Assembly: GCF_031143425.1 (NCBI RefSeq)
Contig: NW_027150022.1
Span: 87,001-151,000 of the forward strand
DNA from: Pleurodeles waltl
Lineage: Eukaryota; Chordata; Amphibia; Caudata; Salamandridae
DNA: 64,000 nt
Direction: 5' to 3'
The number at the start of each line of letters is the position of its first letter. Within the stretch, counting starts at the first letter, position 1. The notes under the pieces are model-generated. The model did not search any database. It was not told where the DNA came from and saw nothing but the letters and a program-made list of their open reading frames with translations. Below, piece after piece: positions 21,201 to 33,005 of the stretch. Made by a program: the position numbers and the translations under genes.

Positions 21201-21921
21201 CCCTACTCCCACTCTCTGAGTCTGCTCTTCCTCCCCCCCCATTTCCCCCACTAGGCTCTGCCTATTTCCCCTCTCTCTGCCCCCGTACTGCCTTCCTATG
21301 CTCCGCCTATTCCTCCTCTCTCTGCCTGCCCTTCTTGCCCACCCCTACTGCCCTCCTACTCCCCCTCTCTCAGCCTGCCCTTCTTGCTTACCCCCCCTCC
21401 TTACTCACCACCTATACTCCCTCTCTTCCCACTCTGGACCTATCCTTGCCCCTTCTGCGTGTGTGCACACACACTCAGCAACCACTCTGCAATCCACCAT
21501 TCACCATGCAGGCACAACTCCAGCCATGCTCTATACACACATGCACACACACACACACAGACACACAGACACAGTACTTACCAATTGACGAGTCATCTCT
21601 GACTTACCTCTGCTTTGCCGCCATCAATCACCTGGTGCCGAGCCCGGGATTTGAACCCTGGTTGTCTGGCTGGAAGGCAGGAACTTACCCACTGGACCAC
21701 ACTGGCTTCCATGTCTTTAGCTTGTCAAATCGTCCCTATATCATGGCTGTGAATTATTCTCTGCAGTGGAAGCCATAAGCAATGACACCACGGCCTTTGT
21801 TTGGCTGATAGGGTCTCTTGCACAGTGAAAACCTATCAAGGAGTTGTAGCGCAGTGGCAACGTCAAGTGCCTTTGGTGCAGCAGGCTATTCCTATACAGG
21901 GGTTCAAATCCGGCCACCGGC
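18287..21921 (+). repeat. Macrosatellite unit 6 (class d, 3,635 bp)
   Basis: Nearly the same as unit 4: TTAATTTTGAAAT near 18330, CCGGCGG near 19501, AGTAAGC near 19598, with the 52-base and 8-base deletions. One base longer than unit 4, with a longer C-run near 20843 as one visible difference. Confidence 0.96.
19658..19692 (+). promoter_or_regulatory. Candidate CTCF site, unit 6
   Basis: Upstream motif and core identical to unit 1. Confidence 0.6.
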
Positions 21922-24900
21922 CTTAAAAATGCTTTTAGATGGAAAAAATACAGCTTTTGATTTTTTTAATTTAGAAATATTATTTTTACTTTAAAAAAAT
22001 TCAGGAACAATTTAAATATATTTTGTGCATTAATGGTCTAAATTTCGAAATTTTAAATCCGCCCCCCACCTCCTTTTGCTCAAGTAGGTAAAAAAAGAGC
22101 AAAGCCTTATCTTCATTTATCAATGTATTCGTTTTTTCTTCTAATTGGTGTTTTGGAGAAGCCAAATATGGCTGGGGGCGGCAAAACTAAGCTGTATTAT
22201 GTGAGGAGGGTGCCATTCACAGAATAAAATAGGCTAATCATGGTTACGAAGTGTTCTCTGCAGTGGAAACCATGAGCAACGACATCATGGCCTTTGTGTG
22301 GCTGATAGGGTCTCTTGCACTGCTAAAACCCATGAAGGAGTTGTAGCGCAGTGGCAAGGTCAAGTGCCTTTGGTGCAGCAGACTATCCTTGTACGGGGGT
22401 TCGAATCCAGCCCATGCCATTAAAATGCCTTTAGTTGGAAAAAATATAGCTTTTGATTTTTTTTATTTAGAAATATTATTTTTACGTTAAAAAAATACAG
22501 GAACAATTGAAATATATTTTCTGCATTAATGGCCCGAATTTCGAAATTTTAAATCCGCCCCCACCTCCTTTTGCTCAAGTAGGTAAAATAGGAGCAGGCC
22601 TTATCTTCATTTATCAATGTATTCGTTTTTTTCATCTAATTGGTGTTTTGGAAAACTAAGCTGTATTATGTGAGGAGGGTGCCATTCACATAATAAAATA
22701 GGTTGAATAGTGTTGATTTTTCATTTTGAAATGCTGTGTAAGGTTGTGTGCAGGTGAAAGAGCCTTTATTAGCTGCAGTCAGAAGGTAGCATGTTGAATT
22801 TTTGAAGAGATAGAAAAGGACAAAGTCAGGCCTTTGGTTGACTATTTCTTCAAGATGCATGGTGCAGCAAGTGTAGGGATGGAGCAGCTGGCTTGCCATG
22901 GCACGGCATGGATTGGCCTGGCCTGGCATGGCCTGGCGTGCTGTGCTGCGCTGCGCTGTGCTGCGCCGTGCCATGGCAGGGCTCTGGGACTGGGACTTTA
23001 AACATCCCAGTCTTAGTCTGCAGCCTTTACAGTAAGCCCACAAACGCCCACGAACGCCCAGGTTCTGTATAGAGGATGACTGCAGGTACTTTTGGACCCT
23101 GCTAAGTGAGGGTGGGGTCCTTATCTGAAGGCCTTCAGGCGGAAAAATCCTTAGACTAAGACAGTTTGGCAACTTTAGAAATCTGCTGAAGATCATTTGT
23201 TGAAGGTCGTATCACAGCAGAAGCTCAGCAAAGTAGGCATGGGAGAACATTATTTGCATAGGACAGCCCCTTTCTCAATCCAATTATTATGCTGCAGTTG
23301 CCATGTAGGATTACTAGAGGGCAGCAGTATGAACATAAATCCACAGAGAGGCTTTAAATCTGCTTGCTGAACTACCTCTTGTTCTTGTTGGTTTTTTAAT
23401 GAGCCATTTAGAGTGGAGGACTGGAATGACTGAGTGAATGAGTATTGAGGAATGATTGGCCTGTATTTCTAGTGAAGGGGGTGCGGGATTTGGAAGGAAA
23501 ACTACAAGATAAAAGTTCCAAGGCATAGATGCATGGAAGAATATTCACGCCAAAATGAATAAACTTACACCATCTCAAAGCTTCCATGTGCGATATGATT
23601 CTTTGCAGGATGAAAGATTTGCCATGTTTGGTTCATAAATGTGCACAGTTGGTGAGTCTCTTGCCAGAATATCAGTAGCACACTCTTTAGATGTGTCCTT
23701 GCAGGCGAAATGTCAGGCACTCTTTTGGAGTTATGAGGCCTAGAAAAACCATCCAAAAGAGACCTTATAACGTGTCCTGCAATGGGACAATGAAATCATG
23801 GGGAGACCATCCCCCAAGAATCCTAACATGTTCCTTGTTTCTTCTCTCGATACCATAACCACAGGAGGCTTGTGCGAGGCATCTTTTGGTTGGTAATAGA
23901 AACTGTCAGAAACCTTCTCCCGAAGTCCTCTCCTCCCCCATTGCCCCTAACCTTTTGTGGTACCCCTGCCCCAAATGAAGGGCGCAATAAACAAGAATGT
24001 GGGTAGGCACCCCCCCACCCCACCCCACAAAAAAAACACACTGCATCAGTCTGAGCCTCTTGGCACCCCTTTGATAATGCACCACAACACCCCTTTTGAC
24101 ACTGCTCCCCAAAATTTGACTTCTTCCACACCCCCCCCGAGATTGGAGGGTGTGTTATGGGGGGGGGGGGGCATAAAAATGATGGGGTCCACCACCAAAA
24201 CCCCATCCTTTGTAATCACCCCGTTTGGGTGCAAGGGGGTGGATTCTAACTTGTTCACCCCCATTGGCTCTGCTCCACAGTTCTCCCTCTCCTGCACGCC
24301 CTCTTGCTGTCTGGCCTAGACTGCTCCTGTACCTCTCACCCCTTCCTCTCCTGAATCCCTGGGACGTGACCCATTCTTGCTCTCTCCCCCTCGTTCCATC
24401 TATGCTGCCCCCCATCTTTCTCCTCTAAATCCCCCAACTACCTCTCTGCCTACCCCACCCCCAGGCTGCATCTTTTCCCCCTCTCTCAACCTGCCCTTCT
24501 TTCACCCCATCTCCACCTCTCTGAGCCTGCCCTTCTTGCTCTACCCCCCTCCAATTCCCCCGTAGGCTCCACCTAGTTCTCATCTCTCTGTCTTTCTTGC
24601 CCCCCACCACCCTCCTATGCTCCGCCTACTCCCAGAGCCTGCTCTTTCCCCCCCTAGGCTCCACCTACTCCCCCTCTCTCTGCCCTTCTTCTCCCCCCCT
24701 AGGCTCCACCTACTCCCCCTCTCTCCTCGCTGAGCCTGCCCTTCTTGCTCTGCCCCCCCCCCTAGGCTCCACCTAGTTCCCCTCTCTCTGCCCCCCCCAC
24801 ACCCCCTATCTCTGCCTGCCCTTTCACCCCCTCTCTGAGCCTGCCCTTCTTGCTCTGCCCCCCTAGGCTCCGCCTAGTTCCCCTCTCTCTGCCCTTCTTG

Positions 24901-25581
24901 CCCCCCTACTCCCACTCTCTGAGTCTGCTCTTCCTCCCCCCCCATTTCCCCCACTAGGCTCCGCCTATTCCTCCTCTCTCTGCCTGCCCTTCTTGCCCAC
25001 CCCTACTGCCCTCCTACTCCCCCTCTCTCAGCCTGCCCTTCTTGCTTACCCCGCCTCCTTACTCACCACCTATACTCCCTCTCTTCCCACTCTGGACCTA
25101 TCCTTGCCCCTTCTGCGTGTGTGCACACACACTCAGCAACCACTCTGCAATCCACCATTCACCATGCAGGCACAACTCCAGCCATGCTCTATACACACAT
25201 GCACACACACACACACACAGACACACAGACACAGTACTTACCAATTGACGAGTCATCTCTGACTTACCTCTGCTTTGCCGCCATCAATCACCTGGTGCCG
25301 AGCCCGGGATTTGAACCCTGGTTGTCTGGCTGGAAGGCAGGAACTTACCCACTGGACCACACTGGCTTCCATGTCTTTAGCTTGTCAAATCGTCCCTATA
25401 TCATGGCTGTGAATTATTCTCTGCAGTGGAAGCCATAAGCAATGACACCACGGCCTTTGTTTGGCTGATAGGGTCTCTTGCACAGTGAAAACCTTTCAAG
25501 GAGTTGTAGCGCAGTGGCAACGTCAAGTGCCTTTGGTGCAGCAGGCTATTCCTATACAGGGGTTCAAATCCGGCCACCGGC
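21922..25581 (+). repeat. Macrosatellite unit 7 (class a, 3,660 bp)
   Basis: Same length and same class marks as unit 1, at an offset of 21,921 bases: missing 45-base and 11-base minisatellite segments, TACGGGGG near 22391, AGTAGGC, G-run of 13, and CCTTTCAAGG just before the copy-1 tRNA-like head at its end. Confidence 0.97.
23293..23327 (+). promoter_or_regulatory. Candidate CTCF site, unit 7
   Basis: Upstream motif and core identical to unit 1. Confidence 0.6.
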
Positions 25582-28500
25582 CTTAAAAATGCTTTTAGAT
25601 GGAAAAAATACAGCTTTTGATTTTTTTAATTTAGAAATATTATTTTTACTTTAAAAAAATTCAGGAACAATTTAAATATATTTTGTGCATTAATGGTCTA
25701 AATTTCGAAATTTTAAATCCGCCCCCCACCTCCTTTTGCTCAAGTAGGTAAAAAAAGAGCAAAGCCTTATCTTCATTTATCAATGTATTCGTTTTTTCTT
25801 CTAATTGGTGTTTTGGAGAAGCCAAATATGGCTGGGGGCGGCAAAACTAAGCTGTATTATGTGAGGAGGGTGCCATTCACAGAATAAAATAGGCTAATCA
25901 TGGTTACGAAGTGTTCTCTGCAGTGGAAACCATGAGCAACGACATCATGGCCTTTGTGTGGCTGATAGGGTCTCTTGCACTGCTAAAACCCATGAAGGAG
26001 TTGTAGCGCAGTGGCAAGGTCAAGTGCCTTTGGTGCAGCAGACTATCCTTGTACAGGGGTTCGAATCCAGCCCATGCCATTAAAATGCCTTTAGTTGGAA
26101 AAAATATAGCTTTTGATTTTTTTTATTTAGAAATATTATTTTTACGTTAAAAAAATACAGGAACAATTGAAATATATTTTCTGCATTAATGGCCCGAATT
26201 TCGAAATTTTAAATCCGCCCCCACCTCCTTTTGCTCAAGTAGGTAAAATAGGAGCAGGCCTTATCTTCATTTATCAATGTATTCGTTTTTTTCATCTAAT
26301 TGGTGTTTTGGAAAACTAAGCTGTATTATGTGAGGAGGGTGCCATTCACATAATAAAATAGGTTGAATAGTGTTGATTTTTCATTTTGAAATGCTGTGTA
26401 AGGTTGTGTGCAGGTGAAAGAGCCTTTATTAGCTGCAGTCAGAAGGTAGCATGTTGAATTTTTGAAGAGATAGAAAAGGACAAAGTCAGGCCTTTGGTTG
26501 ACTATTTCTTCAAGATGCATGGTGCAGCAAGTGTAGGGATGGAGCAGCTGGCTTGCCATGGCACGGCATGGATTGGCCTGGCCTGGCATGGCCTGGCGTG
26601 CTGTGCTGCGCTGCGCTGCGCTGTGCTGCGCCGTGCCATGGCAGGGCTCTGGGACTGGGACTTTAAACATCCCAGTCTTAGTCTGCAGCCTTTACAGTAA
26701 GCCCACGAACGCCCAGGTTCTGTATAGAGGATGACTGCAGGTACTTTTGGACCCTGCTAAGTGAGGGTGGGGTCCTTATCTGAAGGCCTTCAGGCGGAAA
26801 AATCCTTAGACTAAGACAGTTTGGCAACTTTAGAAATCTGCTGAAGATCATTTGTTGAAGGTCGTATCACAGCAGAAGCTCAGCAAAGTAAGCATGGGAG
26901 AACATTATTTGCATAGGACAGCCCCTTTCTCAATCCAATTATTATGCTGCAGTTGCCATGTAGGATTACTAGAGGGCAGCAGTATGAACATAAATCCACA
27001 GAGAGGCTTTAAATCTGCTTGCTGAACTACCTCTTGTTCTTGTTGGTTTTTTAATGAGCCATTTAGAGTGGAGGACTGGAATGACTGAGTGAATGAGTAT
27101 TGAGGAATGATTGGCCTGTATTTCTAGTGAAGGGGGTGCGGGATTTGGAAGGAAAACTACAAGATAAAAGTTCCAAGGCATAGATGCATGGAAGAATATT
27201 CACGCCAAAATGAATAAACTTACACCATCTCAAAGCTTCCATGTGCGATATGATTCTTTGCAGGATGAAAGATTTGCCATGTTTGGTTCATAAATGTGCA
27301 CAGTTGGTGAGTCTCTTGCCAGAATATCAGTAGCACACTCTTTAGATGTGTCCTTGCAGGCGAAATGTCAGGCACTCTTTTGGAGTTATGAGGCCTAGAA
27401 AAACCATCCAAAAGAGACCTTATAACGTGTCCTGCAATGGGACAATGAAATCATGGGGAGACCATCCCCCAAGAATCCTAACATGTTCCTTGTTTCTTCT
27501 CTCGATACCATAACCACAGGAAGCTTGTGCGAGGCATCTTTTGGTTGGTAATAGAAACTGTCAGAAACCTTCTCCCGAAGTCCTCTCCTCCCCCATTGCC
27601 CCTAACCTTTTGTGGTACCCCTGCCCCAAATGAAGGGCGCAATAAACAAGAATGTGGGTAGGCACCCCCCCACCCCACCCCACAAAAAAAACACACTGCA
27701 TCAGTCTGAGCCTCTTGGCACCCCTTTGATAATGCACCACAACACCCCTTTTGACACTGCTCCCCAAAATTTGACTTCTTCCACACCCCCCCCGAGATTG
27801 GAGGGTGTGTTATGGGGGGGGGGGGGGCATAAAAATGATGGGGTCCACCACCAAAACCCCATCCTTTGTAATCACCCCGTTTGGGTGCAAGGGGGTGGAT
27901 TCTAACTTGTTCACCCCCATTGGCTCTGCTCCACAGTTCTCCCTCTCCTGCACGCCCTCTTGCTGTCTGGCCTAGACTGCTCCTGTACCTCTCACCCCTT
28001 CCTCTCCTGAATCCCTGGGACGTGACCCATTCTTGCTCTCTCCCCTCGTTCCATCTATGCTGCCCCCCATCTTTCTCCTCTAAATCCCCCAACTACCTCT
28101 CTGCCTACCCCACCCCCAGGCTGCATCTTTTCCCCCTCTCTCAACCTGCCCTTCTTTCACCCCATCTCCACCTCTCTGAGCCTGCCCTTTTTGCTCTACC
28201 CCCCTCCAATTCCCCCGTAGGCTCCACCTAGTTCTCATCTCTCTGTCTTTCTTGCCCCCCACCACCCTCCTATGCTCCGCCTACTCCCAGAGCCTGCTCT
28301 TTCCCCCCCTAGGCTCCACCTACTCCCCCTCTCTCTGCCCTTCTTCTCCCCCCCTACTGCCCTCCTAGGCTCCACCTACTCCCCCTCTCTCCTCGCTGAG
28401 CCTGCCCTTCTTGCTCTGCCCCCCCCCCTAGGCTCCACCTAGTTCCCCTCTCTCTGCCCCCCCCACACCCCCTATCTCTGCCTGCCCTTTCACCCCCTCT

Positions 28501-29296
28501 CTGAGCCTGCCCTTCTTGCTCTGCCCCCCTAGGCTCCGCCTAGTTCCCCTCTCTCTGCCCTTCTTGCCCCCCTACTCCCACTCTCTGAGTCTGCTCTTCC
28601 TCCCCCCCCATTTCCCCCACTAGGCTCTGCCTATTTCCCCTCTCTCTGCCCCCGTACTGCCTTCCTAGGCTCCGCCTATTCCTCCTCTCTCTGCCTGCCC
28701 TTCTTGCCCACCCCTACTGCCCTCCTACTCCCCCTCTCTCAGCCTGCCCTTCTTGCTTACCCCCCCTCCTTACTCACCACCTATACTCCCTCTCTTCCCA
28801 CTCTGGACCTATCCTTGCCCCTTCTGCGTGTGTGCACACACACTCAGCAACCACTCTGCAATCCACCATTCACCATGCAGGCACAACTCCAGCCATGCTC
28901 TATACACACATGCGCACACACACACACACACACAGACACACAGACACAGTACTTACCAATTGACGAGTCATCTCTGACTTACCTCTTCTTTGCCGCCATC
29001 AATCACCTGGTGCCGAGCCCGGGATTTGAACCCTGGTTGTCTGGCTGGAAGGCAGGAACTTACCCACTGGACCACACTGGCTTCCATGTCTTTAGCTTGT
29101 CAAATCGTCCCTATATCATGGCTGTGAATTATTCTCTGCAGTGGAAGCCATAAGCAATGACACCACGGCCTTTGTTTGGCTGATAGGGTCTCTTGCACAG
29201 TGAAAACCTATCAAGGAGTTGTAGTGCAGTGGCAACGTCAAGTGCCTTTGGTGCAGCAGGCTATTCCTATACAGGGGTTCAAATCTGGCAACCGGC
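25582..29296 (+). repeat. Macrosatellite unit 8 (class b, 3,715 bp)
   Basis: Repeats unit 2 at an offset of 21,921 bases, with the extra GC-rich pentamer, the single 10-base repeat, AGGAAGCTTG, TAGTGCAGTGG and the TCTGGCAACC end. The one difference I see is a G-run of 14 instead of 13 near 27814-27827, which accounts for the extra base. Confidence 0.97.
26948..26982 (+). promoter_or_regulatory. Candidate CTCF site, unit 8
   Basis: Upstream motif and core identical to unit 1. Confidence 0.6.
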
Positions 29297-32200
29297 CTTA
29301 AAAATGCTTTTAGATGGAAAAAATACAGCTTTTGATTTTTTTAATTTAGAAATATTATTTTTACTTTAAAAAAATTCAGGAACAATTTAAATATATTTTG
29401 TGCATTAATGGTCTAAATTTCGAAATTTTAAATCCGCCCCCCACCTCCTTTTGCTCAAGTAGGTAAAAAGAGAGCAAAGCCTTATCTTCATTTATCAATG
29501 TATTCGTTTTTTCTTCTAATTGGTGTTTTGGAGAAGCCAAATATGGCTGGGGGCGGCAAAACTAAGCTGTATTATGTGAGGAGGGTGCCATTCACAGAAT
29601 AAAATAGGCTAATCATGGTTACGAAGTGTTCTCTGCAGTGGAAACCATGAGCAACGACATCATGGCCTTTGTGTGGCTGATAGGGTCTCGTGCACTGCTA
29701 AAACCCATGAAGGAGTTGTAGCGCAGTGGCAAGGTCAAGTGCCTTTGGTGCAGCAGACTATCCTTGTACAGGGGTTCGAATCCAGCCCATGCCATTAAAA
29801 TGCCTTTAGTTGGAAAAAATATAGCTTTTGATTTTTTTTATTTAGAAATATTATTTTTACGTTAAAAAAATACAGGAACAATTGAAATATATTTTCTGCA
29901 TTAATGGCCCGAATTTCGAAATTTTAAATCCGCCCCCACCTCCTTTTGCTCAAGTAGGTAAAATAGGAGCAGGCCTTATCTTCATTTATCAATGTATTCG
30001 TTTTTTTCATCTAATTGGTGTTTTGGAAAACTAAGCTGTATTATGTGAGGAGGGTGCCATTCACATAATAAAATAGGTTGAATAGTGTTGATTTTTCATT
30101 TTGAAATGCTGTGTAAGGTTGTGTGCAGGTGAAAGAGCCTTTATTAGCTGCAGTCAGAAGGTAGCATGTTGAATTTTTGAAGAGATAGAAAAGGACAAAG
30201 TCAGGCCTTTGGTTGACTATTTCTTCAAGATGCATGGTGCAGCAAGTGTAGGGATGGAGCAGCTGGCTTGCCATGGCACGGCATGGATTGGCCTGGCCTG
30301 GCATGGCCTGGCGTGCTGTGCTGCGCTGCGCTGTGCTGCGCCGTGCCATGGCAGGGCTCTGGGACTGGGACTTTAAACATCCCAGTCTTAGTCTGCAGCC
30401 TTTACAGTAAGCCCACAAACGCCCACGAACGCCCAGGTTCTGTATAGAGGATGACTGCAGGTACTTTTGGACCCTGCTAAGTGAGGGTGGGGTCCTTATC
30501 TGAAGGCCTTCCGGCGGAAAAATCCTTAGACTAAGACAGTTTGGCAACTTTAGAAATCTGCTGAAGATCATTTGTTGAAGGTCGTATCACAGCAGAAGCT
30601 CAGCAAAGTAAGCATGGGAGAACATTATTTGCATAGGACAGCCCCTTTCTCAATCCAATTATTATGCTGCAGTTGCCATGTAGGATTACTAGAGGGCAGC
30701 AGTATGAACATAAATCCACAGAGAGGCTTTAAATCTGCTTGCTGAACTACCTCTTGTTCTTGTTGGTTTTTTAATGAGCCATTTAGAGTGGAGGACTGGA
30801 ATGACTGAGTGAATGAGTATTGAGGAATGATTGGCCTGTATTTCTAGTGAAGGGGGTGCGGGATTTGGAAGGAAAACTACAAGATAAAAGTTCCAAGGCA
30901 TAGATGCATGGAAGAATATTCACGCCAAAATGAATAAACTTACACCATCTCAAAGCTTCCATGTGCGATATGATTCTTTGCAGGATGAAAGATTTGCCAT
31001 GTTTGGTTCATAAATGTGCACAGTTGGTGAGTCTCTTGCCAGAATATCAGTAGCACACTCTTTAGATGTGTCCTTGCAGGCGAAATGTCAGGCACTCTTT
31101 TGGAGTTATGAGGCCTAGAAAAACCATCCAAAAGAGACCTTATAACGTGTCCTGCAATGGGACAATGAAATCATGGGGAGACCATCCCCCAAGAATCCTA
31201 ACATGTTCCTTGTTTCTTCTCTCGATACCATAACCACAGGAGGCTTGTGCGAGGCATCTTTTGGTTGGTAATAGAAACTGTCAGAAACCTTCTCCCGAAG
31301 TCCTCTCCTCCCCCATTGCCCCTAACCTTTTGTGGTACCCCTGCCCCAAATGAAGGGCGCAATAAACAAGAATGTGGGTAGGCACCCCCCCACCCCACCC
31401 CACAAAAAAAACACACTGCATCAGTCTGAGCCTCTTGGCACCCCTTTGATAATGCACCACAACACCCCTTTTGACACTGCTCCCCAAAATTTGACTTCTT
31501 CCACACCCCCCCCGAGATTGGAGGGTGTGTTATGGGGGGGGGGGGGCATAAAAATGATGGGGTCCACCACCAAAACCCCATCCTTTGTAATCACCCCGTT
31601 TGGGTGCAAGGGGGTGGATTCTAACTTGTTCACCCCCATTGGCTCTGCTCCACAGTTCTCCCTCTCCTGCACGCCCTCTTGCTGTCTGGCCTAGACTGCT
31701 CCTGTACCTCTCACCCCTTCCTCTCCTGAATCCCTGGGACGTGACCCATTCTTGCTCTCTCCCCCTCGTTCCATCTATGCTGCCCCCCATCTTTCTCCTC
31801 TAAATCCCCCAACTACCTCTCTGCCTACCCCACCCCCAGGCTGCATCTTTTCCCCCTCTCTCAACCTGCCCTTCTTTCACCCCATCTCCACCTCTCTGAG
31901 CCTGCCCTTCTTGCTCTACCCCCCTCCAATTCCCCCGTAGGCTCCACCTAGTTCTCATCTCTCTGTCTTTCTTGCCCCCCACCACCCTCCTATGCTCCGC
32001 CTACTCCCAGAGCCTGCTCTTTCCCCCCCTAGGCTCCACCTACTCCCCCTCTCTCTGCCCTTCTTCTCCCCCCCTACTGCCCTCCTAGGCTCCACCTACT
32101 CCCCCTCTCTCCTCGCTGAGCCTGCCCTTCTTGCTCTGCCCCCCCCCCCTAGGCTCCACCTAGTTCCCCTCTCTCTGCCCCCCCCACACCCCCTATCTCT

Positions 32201-33005
32201 GCCTGCCCTTTCACCCCCTCTCTGAGCCTGCCCTTCTTGCTCTGCCCCCCTAGGCTCCGCCTAGTTCCCCTCTCTCTGCCCTTCTTGCCCCCCTACTCCC
32301 ACTCTCTGAGTCTGCTCTTCCTCCCCCCCCATTTCCCCCACTAGGCTCTGCCTATTTCCCCTCTCTCTGCCCCCGTACTGCCTTCCTATGCTCCGCCTAT
32401 TCCTCCTCTCTCTGCCTGCCCTTCTTGCCCACCCCTACTGCCCTCCTACTCCCCCTCTCTCAGCCTGCCCTTCTTGCTTACCCCCCCTCCTTACTCACCA
32501 CCTATACTCCCTCTCTTCCCACTCTGGACCTATCCTTGCCCCTTCTGCGTGTGTGCACACACACTCAGCAACCACTCTGCAATCCACCATTCACCATGCA
32601 GGCACAACTCCAGCCATGCTCTATACACACATGCACACACACACACACACAGACACAGTACTTACCAATTGACGAGTCATCTCTGACTTACCTCTGCTTT
32701 GCCGCCATCAATCACCTGGTGCCGAGCCCGGGATTTGAACCCTGGTTGTCTGGCTGGAAGGCAGGAACTTACCCACTGGACCACACTGGCTTCCATGTCT
32801 TTAGCTTGTCAAATCGTCCCTATATCATGGCTGTGAATTATTCTCTGCAGTGGAAGCCATAAGCAATGACACCACGGCCTTTGTTTGGCTGATAGGGTCT
32901 CTTGCACAGTGAAAACCTATCAAGGAGTTGTAGCGCAGTGGCAACGTCAAGTGCCTTTGGTGCAGCAGGCTATTCCTATACAGGGGTTCAAATCCGGCCA
33001 CCGGC
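29297..33005 (+). repeat. Macrosatellite unit 9 (class e without the 39-bp deletion, 3,709 bp)
   Basis: It starts like unit 3 (GTAAAAAGAGAGC, CTCGTGCAC). From about 30500 it matches units 11, 15 and 17 (CCGGCGG, AGTAAGC), including loss of one ACACACAGA block at the end of the CA repeat near 32650. Unlike units 11, 13, 15 and 17 it keeps the 39 bases between the two GAAATAT repeats near 29845. Confidence 0.96.
30668..30702 (+). promoter_or_regulatory. Candidate CTCF site, unit 9
   Basis: Upstream motif and core identical to unit 1. Confidence 0.6.
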
